Part shown: positions 1 to 6,779 of the stretch, one piece after another
Position numbering within the stretch: the stretch's first letter is position 1
Layout of the letters: each line of letters starts with the position of its first letter
Origin: Bacteroidaceae bacterium
GTDB lineage: Bacteria > Bacteroidota > Bacteroidia > Bacteroidales > Bacteroidaceae
Assembly (NCBI GenBank): GCA_024682035.1
Contig: JAIKZS010000037.1
Span: 1 to 51,519, forward strand
Length of the DNA stretch: 51,519 bases
Reading direction: 5' to 3'
Translations under genes and position numbers: made by a program
Notes under the pieces: generated by a model
What the model was told of the DNA's origin: nothing
The model's database searches: none
What the model saw: the letters and a program-made list of their open reading frames with translations, nothing else

Positions 1-1
1 T

Positions 2-325
2 TCGAAAGATAGCTACGAGACGACCGACATGGGTGAACGGATTGAGAAAGCTGATTATAAATATGGTGAAGACGGAGGTGTGATTGATTTTATTGCGGCA
101 CATCAAACAGAGAACCTGAAGGTGCAGTTCATGGGCGATCGCAACTTCAACACCAGTATGACAGTGGCCGACCGTAAAGCTGCTGCTAACATTTTGGAAT
201 TGGCTACCTTATTAAATAATATAGCCGAACTGAACAAGGCGAAAGAAGAGGCACAACTCAAGATTCGCTACATCGAGAAGCGCATAACCGACAAAGCAGC
301 TGAGGAGGCTGCTGCAGCTGAATAG
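2..325 (+). CDS. Unidentified protein, C-terminal part (cut by window edge)
   Basis: The frame is open from base 2, so the gene probably starts outside the window; an internal ATG at 29 would give 98 residues. I do not recognise a family. The visible part has a short mixed region, then a predicted helix of about 45 residues rich in Lys, Glu, Ala and Leu that looks like a coiled coil, and it ends in a Glu/Ala-rich tail. There is no signal peptide or membrane segment in the visible part. A consensus promoter for the next transcript begins about 30 bp after its stop, so it is probably the last gene of an upstream operon. Confidence 0.6.
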   Translation, partial: SKDSYETTDMGERIEKADYKYGEDGGVIDFIAAHQTENLKVQFMGDRNFNTSMTVADRKAAANILELATLLNNIAELNKAKEEAQLKIRYIEKRITDKAAEEAAAAE

Positions 326-355
326 GAATAATTTTTTCATTTTTATGCAAAAATA

Positions 356-387
356 TTTGGAAAATTCAAAACTAATTTGTAGCTTTG
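356..387 (+). promoter_or_regulatory. Bacteroidetes-type promoter of a short transcript
   Basis: TTTG at 356-359 and TAGCTTTG at 380-387 are separated by 20 bp. This is an exact match to the Bacteroidetes -33/-7 consensus. Transcription should begin near 391, about 345 nt before the likely ATG of the next protein gene. Confidence 0.7.
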
Positions 388-390
388 TAG

Positions 391-508
391 GCTGAATCTT
401 ACAGATTCTATCTAAATAAATAAATTGTTACATAAGAACAAAGAGTGAAAACAATGATTAGTCATTGTAAAGACAGTAAAAGACAGTACTGATAAAGTAT
501 TGTTTTTT
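391..508 (+). ncRNA. Candidate small RNA or attenuated leader
   Basis: The unit lies between a consensus promoter and a hairpin followed by T-rich sequence, so a transcript of about 118 nt is expected. It contains a 7-bp stem with a TTAG loop (452-469), then the terminator hairpin at 484-502. A 12-codon ORF runs from the ATG at 454 to a TGA at 490 that lies in the terminator stem, an arrangement seen in leader-peptide attenuators. It could be a free-standing sRNA or the attenuated leader of the AAA+ ATPase gene downstream. No known RNA family was recognised. Confidence 0.5.
484..508 (+). terminator. Rho-independent terminator of the short transcript
   Basis: CAGTACT pairs with AGTATTG across a GATAA loop (7 bp including one G-U), followed by six T and then further T-rich sequence. 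It lies upstream of the AAA+ ATPase gene, so it would block or attenuate transcription into that gene. Confidence 0.55.
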
Positions 509-735
509 ATTTTGTTTTTTAATTTTTTTTGGGCCCCACAACTATGCCCATTTATCTCATTCTTCGTTCTTTGACTTATTGCTACAGTTATTATTTGTGA
601 TAGAATCTTCCCTTTGGAGACTCTATAAACGTTCTAATAGACTTGTGTTTTGGCACTTGTCTATCCTTTCTTTGTGCCCTTTTTTCTGGGGCATTTTATA
701 TATTTTGTTTTTTTATTGTGCTTAAAATTGTTTTT
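509..735. other. T-rich spacer before the AAA+ ATPase gene
   Basis: About 225 bp without a convincing gene. It starts with a T-rich run and has no exact TAnnTTTG promoter. Its last 93 bp are open in the ATPase frame from a TTG at 643 and would encode a hydrophobic stretch. This is probably a by-product of T richness, though a membrane anchor cannot be excluded. Confidence 0.4.
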
Positions 736-2055
736 ATGCGTAACGAAATTTTGACAAGCAAAACGCTTCTAGCGAGTATCTGTGCTCCCATCGAGGAGCC
801 TATCGACAACATGCCTGCCAGCATTGCTGAGGTATCTTCTAATGATGACAGCAAGTTGGCTACTGAACCTAACGATGTTGCTCTGCCTGAAGATAACGAT
901 TTAAATGTCACTAATGACGGGGACTATGATGATGATGATTACGATGTGCTGGATGATGATTACGAAGAGTTGGACGATGATTCCGAAGAGTTGGACGATG
1001 ATTCCGAAGAGTTGGACGATGATTCCGAAGAGCTGGATGATGATTCCGAAGAGCTGGATGATGATTCCGAAAAGAAGGACGATGATTCCGAAAAGAAGGA
1101 CGATGATTCCGAAAAGCTGGACGATGATTCCGAAAAGCTGGACTTTAGTCCTGACATCAATGAGATGAACGATGAGTTTATAGGGAAATTTGAGTTTTTG
1201 TCTCCACTCGAAAACCCACGCGAAGAGCTCAATAAGCTGGTAGGCTGTGCCGGTATCAAACGACGCATCGACGAATTAATTGCACTCACAAAATACAACC
1301 AGCAAATGGAAAAGAACTTTCCTGGTTGTAAAACACATCATGTTTCACTGCATAGCATCTTCTTAGGGCGCCCAGGCACTGGCAAAACTACCGTTGCCAA
1401 AATTTTCGGTTCCTTGTTACACGAAGCTGGCGCTTTGTCGAAAGGGCATGTGGTGGTGTGCGATCGTGGCACTTTCTTGGGCAGCTTTTGGGGCGACGTG
1501 GAACGCGCTGTTCGTCATGTAGTTAGAAAGTCACGAGGTGGCGTACTAATGATCGATGAAGCCTATTTGCTGTGGAGTGATAACCCAAATGACCCATGTA
1601 GGCTTACCTTGCAGTTACTGATGAATATACTGGCCGATGAAACACAGCGTGACATTGCCGTAGTGCTCTGTGGCTACAAAGATCGCATGCAAAAGCTCAT
1701 TGCCACCAACCCTGGCCTCTATTCACGCTTCCCTAACAGGTTCGAGTTCGAAGATTTCACCGTGGAGGAGTTGCTGAACATCACCCAACTTCGTATCAAA
1801 GAATACCAGTACCAGTTCACAGAAGGGGCTTGGGAAAAATATCGTCAGCAAGTGGAACAAGACTTCATGGTGCACGACCCACAAACATGGGGTAATGCCC
1901 GTTATGTTGCCAACTTACTGGAACGTATTTATATCCAGCATGCCACCCGTTGTGTCAAGCAACAGCTGACTGACAAAAACCTGTTCCGTGTGCTCAATTC
2001 GGATGACATTGCTCCCATCGAAGTTCCTCATCAAAAGCGAAAAATTGGCTTTTAA
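736..2055 (+). CDS. AAA+ ATPase of the CbxX/CfqX (SpoVK-like) type with acidic repeat N-terminus
   Basis: The C-terminal half is an AAA+ domain: Walker A GRPGTGKT, Walker B GGVLMIDEAY, a likely arginine finger in SRF, and a helical lid domain after it. The closest families are CbxX/CfqX and SpoVK-like ATPases, which remodel protein partners; the partner here is unknown. Residues ~73-135 consist of nine 7-residue repeats of the DDDSEEL/DDDSEKK type, encoded by 21-bp DNA repeats, giving a very acidic, probably extended tether. I chose the ATG at 736 (439 aa) over the TTG at 643, which would add a hydrophobic N-terminal segment. It stands alone, with a hairpin spacer before dinB. The family call is firm; the role is not. 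Confidence 0.8.
   Translation: MRNEILTSKTLLASICAPIEEPIDNMPASIAEVSSNDDSKLATEPNDVALPEDNDLNVTNDGDYDDDDYDVLDDDYEELDDDSEELDDDSEELDDDSEELDDDSEELDDDSEKKDDDSEKKDDDSEKLDDDSEKLDFSPDINEMNDEFIGKFEFLSPLENPREELNKLVGCAGIKRRIDELIALTKYNQQMEKNFPGCKTHHVSLHSIFLGRPGTGKTTVAKIFGSLLHEAGALSKGHVVVCDRGTFLGSFWGDVERAVRHVVRKSRGGVLMIDEAYLLWSDNPNDPCRLTLQLLMNILADETQRDIAVVLCGYKDRMQKLIATNPGLYSRFPNRFEFEDFTVEELLNITQLRIKEYQYQFTEGAWEKYRQQVEQDFMVHDPQTWGNARYVANLLERIYIQHATRCVKQQLTDKNLFRVLNSDDIAPIEVPHQKRKIGF
952..1140 (+). repeat. Nine 21-bp in-frame tandem repeats
   Basis: Nine consecutive 21-bp units of the form ga(t/c)gatgattccgaa(g/a)ag.. encode DDDYEEL, then DDDSEEL four times, DDDSEKK twice and DDDSEKL twice. Because the unit is a multiple of three, slippage would change tether length without breaking the reading frame. 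Confidence 0.9.
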
Positions 2056-2084
2056 GTGTAATTTTTTAAAGTAAAATTTAAATC

Positions 2085-2138
2085 TTCTTCCGCTCTTCCG
2101 CTAAATTGTATATCTTAGCGGAAGAAGAAGCGGAAGAA
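2085..2138. repeat. Inverted repeat upstream of dinB
   Basis: TTCTTCCGCT-CTTCCGCTAA (2085-2104) pairs with TTAGCGGAAG-AAGAAGCGGAAGAA (2115-2138) across a 10-bp spacer, with a 4-bp bulge. Each arm itself contains a duplicated CTTCCGCT-like unit. It may be a hairpin ending the ATPase transcript, but no T-run follows on the plus strand. It could instead be an operator for dinB. Confidence 0.5.
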
Positions 2139-2197
2139 AAAAAAAGAAGATGAAGAAATAAAAAATAATATCGCTCTATTCAAGTTTCTATGAGTCT

Positions 2198-3304
2198 ATG
2201 AAAATCATTCATGTAGATATGGATCAGTTCTATGCTGCTGTTGAGCAACTTGACCAACCAGCGTTGAAAGGCAAACCGATAGTGGTGGGGCACGATGCGG
2301 AACGCGGAGTGGTATCTACCGCCAGTTATGAGGCCAGAAAGTTTGGGGTACACTCTGCACAATCTATCCAGGTGGCGAAACGACTGTGCCCACAACTCAT
2401 CATTGTTGAGCCTCATTTTCAACGTTATAAGGAGGTGTCGGCACAACTGCATGAGATTTTCCATGACTATACTGACTTGATTGAACCCATCTCGCTCGAC
2501 GAGGCTTTTTTAGATGTGACCGAGAATAAAAAGGGGATGGAGTTGGGGGTGGATATTGCCCGTGAAATCAAACAACGGATCTATGAAAGGACCGGACTGA
2601 CGGCTTCGGCTGGGGTGAGTTATTGCAAATTTTTGGCAAAGATTGCCTCTGACTGGCGAAAGCCTGATGGACTGACGGTGATTCACCCTGACCGTGCGCT
2701 TGACTTTATTGCTAAACTGAGGGTGGAGAAAATATGGGGTGTGGGGGAAAAGACGGCGGAGAAAATGCACAGCATGGGTATCTTCACAGGATTGGACCTC
2801 AGAAATACTTCATTGAGTTGGCTGACACAGGAATTTGGCAAAATGGGTCGGGTATTTTACGACTTTGCTCGTGGCATCGACCTTCGTCCTGTTATCGCTG
2901 AGTGGGAAAGGAAGTCGGTAAGCTGTGAACGGACTTTCGAAAAAGACATTAGCGACCAGTCGGCCGTCATCATCGAATTATACCACGCAGTGCTTGAATT
3001 GGAACGCCGCATCGCCAAAAACAATTTTGAGGGGCGCACACTAACGCTGAAGGTAAAATTTAATGATTTCCAACAAATTACACGAAGCACCACCGTTGCC
3101 CACGTGCTGCTTACTAAAGATGACATTTTGCCACTGGCCAAGCGATTGTTAAAAAACGTAGAGTTCGAGTCGCACCCCATTCGACTGATAGGCTTAGGTG
3201 TGTCGAACCAAAAGGGTGATTCGTCATTAGACAAACCAAGATGGATTGAGTTGGAGTTAGAATTTGAAGACTGGGAGGATGAGAGAAAGAATATAAACAA
3301 TTAA
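2198..3304 (+). CDS. dinB: DNA polymerase IV (Y-family)
   Basis: This is a translesion DNA polymerase that extends from damaged or misaligned primers. The N-terminal catalytic motif VDMDQFYAAVE (first metal-binding Asp) and the palm motif SLDEAFLDVT (Asp-Glu pair near residue 104) are both present. They are followed by the helix-hairpin-helix thumb (KIWGVGEKTAEKM) and the little-finger domain. The length of 368 aa is normal for bacterial Pol IV. The start at 2198 places the catalytic motif at the usual distance from the N-terminus. The gene is monocistronic and ends against a strong hairpin shared with the convergent gene. No SOS box is recognisable. Confidence 0.95.
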   Translation: MKIIHVDMDQFYAAVEQLDQPALKGKPIVVGHDAERGVVSTASYEARKFGVHSAQSIQVAKRLCPQLIIVEPHFQRYKEVSAQLHEIFHDYTDLIEPISLDEAFLDVTENKKGMELGVDIAREIKQRIYERTGLTASAGVSYCKFLAKIASDWRKPDGLTVIHPDRALDFIAKLRVEKIWGVGEKTAEKMHSMGIFTGLDLRNTSLSWLTQEFGKMGRVFYDFARGIDLRPVIAEWERKSVSCERTFEKDISDQSAVIIELYHAVLELERRIAKNNFEGRTLTLKVKFNDFQQITRSTTVAHVLLTKDDILPLAKRLLKNVEFESHPIRLIGLGVSNQKGDSSLDKPRWIELELEFEDWEDERKNINN

Positions 3305-3326
3305 GCAGCACCAAAATTGGTGCTGC
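3305..3326. terminator. Hairpin between convergent dinB and split-barrel gene
   Basis: GCAGCACC and GGTGCTGC form a perfect 8-bp stem immediately after the dinB stop codon, with the AAAATT loop. It lacks a long T-run on either side, so it may work as a 3'-end stabiliser as much as a terminator. Confidence 0.55.
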
Positions 3327-3344
3327 CTATATGATATCTATAAA

Positions 3345-3743
3345 TCAAAACTTTACCTCTTTAGGTGCCGCATTGAATGAATAGAAAGTAGCTGTAGCTT
3401 CAGTGATATAGAGTACAGCCATGTTGCCATCGTCAGCCTTGTACATAGACTTCAATTCTGGATCAAGTTCGAGGAATTTTTCTTTTACTGACAAGGTATC
3501 ATCATTGACTGCCTTGCCACACAAACGCATCCACTCGGCACCAGATGCCTTCATGGCACAAATCTCGAATTTGCAGTTAGCTTCTAACTGCTGATAAACA
3601 TTCTTAACTTTGCCGGTCATGATGTACATGCGACCATCAATAATTTCAACGGCACCAAAAGGGCGTACACGTGGCTGATCGCCTTCGCAAGTAGCGAGGT
3701 AATAGGCACCACATTCTTTCAAATAATTTAATACTTCGTTCAT
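3345..3743 (-). CDS. Pyridoxamine 5'-phosphate oxidase-like FMN-binding split-barrel protein
   Basis: A 132-residue single-domain protein with the N-terminal pattern of the flavin split-barrel family: a short helix, YYLATCEGDQPRVRPFG, then strands ending in YIMTGKVKNVYQQL. Relatives include NimA/NimC-type nitroreductases and general stress protein 26-like proteins. A cytoplasmic flavin-dependent reductase is likely, but the substrate cannot be read from sequence. It lies 30 bp downstream of the nuclease-helicase gene on the same strand and is probably the last gene of that operon, ending at the shared hairpin. Confidence 0.8.
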   Translation of the reverse strand: MNEVLNYLKECGAYYLATCEGDQPRVRPFGAVEIIDGRMYIMTGKVKNVYQQLEANCKFEICAMKASGAEWMRLCGKAVNDDTLSVKEKFLELDPELKSMYKADDGNMAVLYITEATATFYSFNAAPKEVKF

Positions 3744-3773
3744 TTCTTCTTAGTTTTATATGATTATTACTAT

Positions 3774-6700
3774 TTATTTTGAATTTGGAAAATATTCCAA
3801 CAGTCTGTGATAAACAGGGTGTTGATGCAATAACTGAGGCACACCCACCAGCAAGAGCTGCTTTCGCGCACGCGTCAGGGCCACATTCAACTTGCGGTCT
3901 ATCTGGTAACCATTCTCTTCAGTGAGATTACTGAGTTGTTGCAGTTGCCACACGCGGTTGACACAGAAACTATAGATAATGACATCGCGTTCGCTGCCTT
4001 GATACCGCTCAACGGTATCAATCGTAATACTGTTCAAGGCAGGAATGGATAATTTGGCCAATTCGCTCCTAATCAAGGCAATCTGACTGCGATAAGGAGT
4101 GATGATACCCAAGGTATGCTGGGCATCAAAATCATTTGTTTGCTGATAGATGGTAAGTGCCAAGTGAGCAGCGATTACTGCTTCGCTATGATTGATCTTG
4201 TGAGAATTAGCAAGAGGTTCTGGCACAGAGGGATAGAAAGCAGTGCGCTGCAAATGGTCCGAGGCCTCCAACTGGTGGGGCAAGCCAACGGGTTCTAATT
4301 TTCCTTCGTAAAAAGCCTCGTTGGCAAACTTAGCTACGGCAGGATGCATACGACCCTGACGAGTCAACATGTCAACAGACAGTCCGCCATTGTTTCTATA
4401 AAGGCGTTCAAAGAGGGAATCTTTGAGGTTGGTCAGACCAATGTCGCGCAAGAGAGGGCTCTTCACCTCGGAAGCGGTGGAGGGTTGTTGCACAACAGCC
4501 GGCAACTGCTTATGGTCGCCGATGAGGATAAACTTACTGATTGCATCCCTTCCTTCAGCATCTTGCATGCAAAGCAAACCCAAGAGCTGGGGTTCCAAAA
4601 TCTGGGTAGCCTCATCGATCAAGGCCACATCAAAATGCTTGACACTGAACAGAGAATTGTACATAGACATGGTAGAGACCGTACCCACAAAAATCTGACA
4701 ACTTTGTAAGCGTTGCAACACTTCACTCCGCAAATTAAAGGCTGCGACTTGTTGCTCCAGCAAATGAGGGCGGTAAGGTGCAGCACAAACAGTAGGCGAG
4801 CCGATGCGTATATAATCAGCCTCCAATTTTTCGAGCATCTTACAAATCTCATCCACTGCCCTATTGGTATAACTCAGCAACAAAATTTGTTGGTCGCGCT
4901 CCAAGAAGGCCGTCACCATGCTACGCAAAGCCATGGAAGTCTTACCTGTGCCAGGAGGCCCTACCAGCAAGAAATAGTCATTTGCTGCCAAAGCCTTCAG
5001 TGTGATGCGTTGGAAATCATCTTTTGCCTCATGGATAGCTTGACGGTAATGAGCATCTTGCTGAGGTGGACGCTGACCTAAGAGTAAGTCGCGACGTTGT
5101 TGCGATGCGCGCAGAAAAAGAGCCAGTCCTTGGTACATGGAACGATAAGAAGTATCCATGTAGTCATGTTCAAAGGCATAGAGGCTGTCAAGTGGCAATA
5201 CCTTATGATTACGTTGAGGTTGTCGAAGAACAATCTTCCAACTGCCATCAGGTCGGATTTCTTCCAAAGAACCTTTAAACAGCAACTGATTGGTTACATT
5301 GGCAGCAGCAGTATCACGACGATACAACACAACAGCATCACCCTCTCGGAAATTAAAAATAGAAAGTCCTGAGGCCATGTCTTGCTGTCCTGCCTCCCCC
5401 TGCTCTACTTGAGAAGATATATTGAAAGAGGTGGAAGCTTCTGCATCACATTCCTCAGCAGTAGAACTTATAGAGCGATGCGTTGTTTGCAGAATTAAAT
5501 AAGGTTTGCTTATCTCATCGGCATGATTCTCGAGGATATGCAGATTGGCCACAATATCACCCGTGTCCAACTTTTCGGCCATAGTACCGAGCCACAACAT
5601 GGCTTGTCCTCTACGCCCCTCGCAATCAGAAGCAATAGCCGTTTTGGAAGTAAACTGTTCACGCGTAATAAAATTGTAAAGCGTATAGAAATAGCTGCGC
5701 TCCAATGCCGTGAGTCGTTGCAAACAATGCTGGAAGGCTGCTATCTTAGGCTCCTGATACTTAGTCCAAAGTGTACTGGTGAGGTGTAGCTCGTTGAGCG
5801 TTAGCGGATTAATTTGTGCTAAGACCTCAGCAGTATAGTTTTCATCATCATGTTCTTGCACCAGATAATCGATCGCCACAATGCGATTACGCAGGTTGAT
5901 GATGCGATGCACCATGGTCCAGGAAGGACGGGCTGGATAGAGCATCGGATAACGAGTATAGAGCAGGTAAGCCTTGCTCTGCCGATGGTCGATGCCCATG
6001 GTATATTCCAGCATGGCTTGGTAGAGCAACATCTGCACCAGGTTATTCTCCCTGGGTAACACATGGCCTGGCATGGTATATTCATCGGCTTGGCCCGATT
6101 TCATCTCTATAAAAGAACGCATGTCGCGTTGCATGTAGTCAAGACGTCCTTGAATGCCCAATGCCTCGCAAATATAGGAAGGTTCCAGCACAGCATCGGT
6201 TTTGTCCAACTGATAGTTAGGCTCACGGAAGGTAGTAGTTACCGTTTTTTGAATGTTCTGAAAATGCAGCCGACAATTCTGGCTAAACTCACTTATTATT
6301 TTAGCGTCCTGCAAATCGGCACAAGCAGAGATATTAACAGGGTTCTGACGGAAAGTCTTCCTCATACTCTCCGTATAATCAGGGGCATCATTATTGATCC
6401 ATTCGTCGAGGAAGGTATTGGCGATGTTACCCAAAATAAGGTGGCGTGTATTTTCGGACGGAGTGAGTCGGGACAGAAGATAATTGGCCGGATGAGCGCC
6501 ATAATTCCTGTAGCACTCGGCCAAAGAGCTGGCATCCATCAGGAAGTCAGGCTCCAATACGATGAACTGGGGAACAAGCGCCCCCTCGTCATCAATCGTT
6601 ATATCCAGAAGATTGAGTTGAGCGCGTGGCCACAGCAACTCCACTGTATCATTAAACTCGGCATTGACATCAACCAGTGCATAGCGCACCCTTAAAGTTT

Positions 6701-6779
6701 CGCCAGTTTTCCATTCATCAGACTGCACATATAGATATTGCTCATCTTTGTGCAGGTATGTCACCCTTAAGCGTTTCAC
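3774..6779 (-). CDS. Dna2-like PD-(D/E)XK nuclease / superfamily 1 helicase
   Basis: This 1001-residue fusion has a RecB-like nuclease core around residues 200-260, with GRLDYM, the E-x-K motif of IEMKSG and a following QMLLYQ helix. A C-terminal UPF1/Dna2-type SF1 helicase starts near residue 600: Walker A GPPGTGKTS, motif II LIDEATQ, motif III LIGDHKQLP, motif V VERYQGSERD and motif VI NVALTRARKQ. Proteins of this architecture process DNA ends or flaps. I do not see the four-cysteine iron-sulfur pattern of eukaryotic Dna2. Its ATG overlaps the tatC stop by 4 bp, so the two are translationally coupled although functionally unrelated. Confidence 0.85.
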   Translation of the reverse strand: MKRLRVTYLHKDEQYLYVQSDEWKTGETLRVRYALVDVNAEFNDTVELLWPRAQLNLLDITIDDEGALVPQFIVLEPDFLMDASSLAECYRNYGAHPANYLLSRLTPSENTRHLILGNIANTFLDEWINNDAPDYTESMRKTFRQNPVNISACADLQDAKIISEFSQNCRLHFQNIQKTVTTTFREPNYQLDKTDAVLEPSYICEALGIQGRLDYMQRDMRSFIEMKSGQADEYTMPGHVLPRENNLVQMLLYQAMLEYTMGIDHRQSKAYLLYTRYPMLYPARPSWTMVHRIINLRNRIVAIDYLVQEHDDENYTAEVLAQINPLTLNELHLTSTLWTKYQEPKIAAFQHCLQRLTALERSYFYTLYNFITREQFTSKTAIASDCEGRRGQAMLWLGTMAEKLDTGDIVANLHILENHADEISKPYLILQTTHRSISSTAEECDAEASTSFNISSQVEQGEAGQQDMASGLSIFNFREGDAVVLYRRDTAAANVTNQLLFKGSLEEIRPDGSWKIVLRQPQRNHKVLPLDSLYAFEHDYMDTSYRSMYQGLALFLRASQQRRDLLLGQRPPQQDAHYRQAIHEAKDDFQRITLKALAANDYFLLVGPPGTGKTSMALRSMVTAFLERDQQILLLSYTNRAVDEICKMLEKLEADYIRIGSPTVCAAPYRPHLLEQQVAAFNLRSEVLQRLQSCQIFVGTVSTMSMYNSLFSVKHFDVALIDEATQILEPQLLGLLCMQDAEGRDAISKFILIGDHKQLPAVVQQPSTASEVKSPLLRDIGLTNLKDSLFERLYRNNGGLSVDMLTRQGRMHPAVAKFANEAFYEGKLEPVGLPHQLEASDHLQRTAFYPSVPEPLANSHKINHSEAVIAAHLALTIYQQTNDFDAQHTLGIITPYRSQIALIRSELAKLSIPALNSITIDTVERYQGSERDVIIYSFCVNRVWQLQQLSNLTEENGYQIDRKLNVALTRARKQLLLVGVPQLLHQHPVYHRLLEYFPNSK

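Noticed and set aside
643-735. N-terminal extension of the AAA+ ATPase from a TTG codon
   Set aside because: It is T-rich, uses a rare start and its hydrophobic sequence is what T-rich DNA gives by chance; ATG 736 is simpler. A membrane anchor remains possible.
905-1298. ORFs on both strands across the repeat region of the ATPase (Met/Ser/Trp- and Ser-rich products)
   Set aside because: They are frame shadows of the 21-bp repeats.
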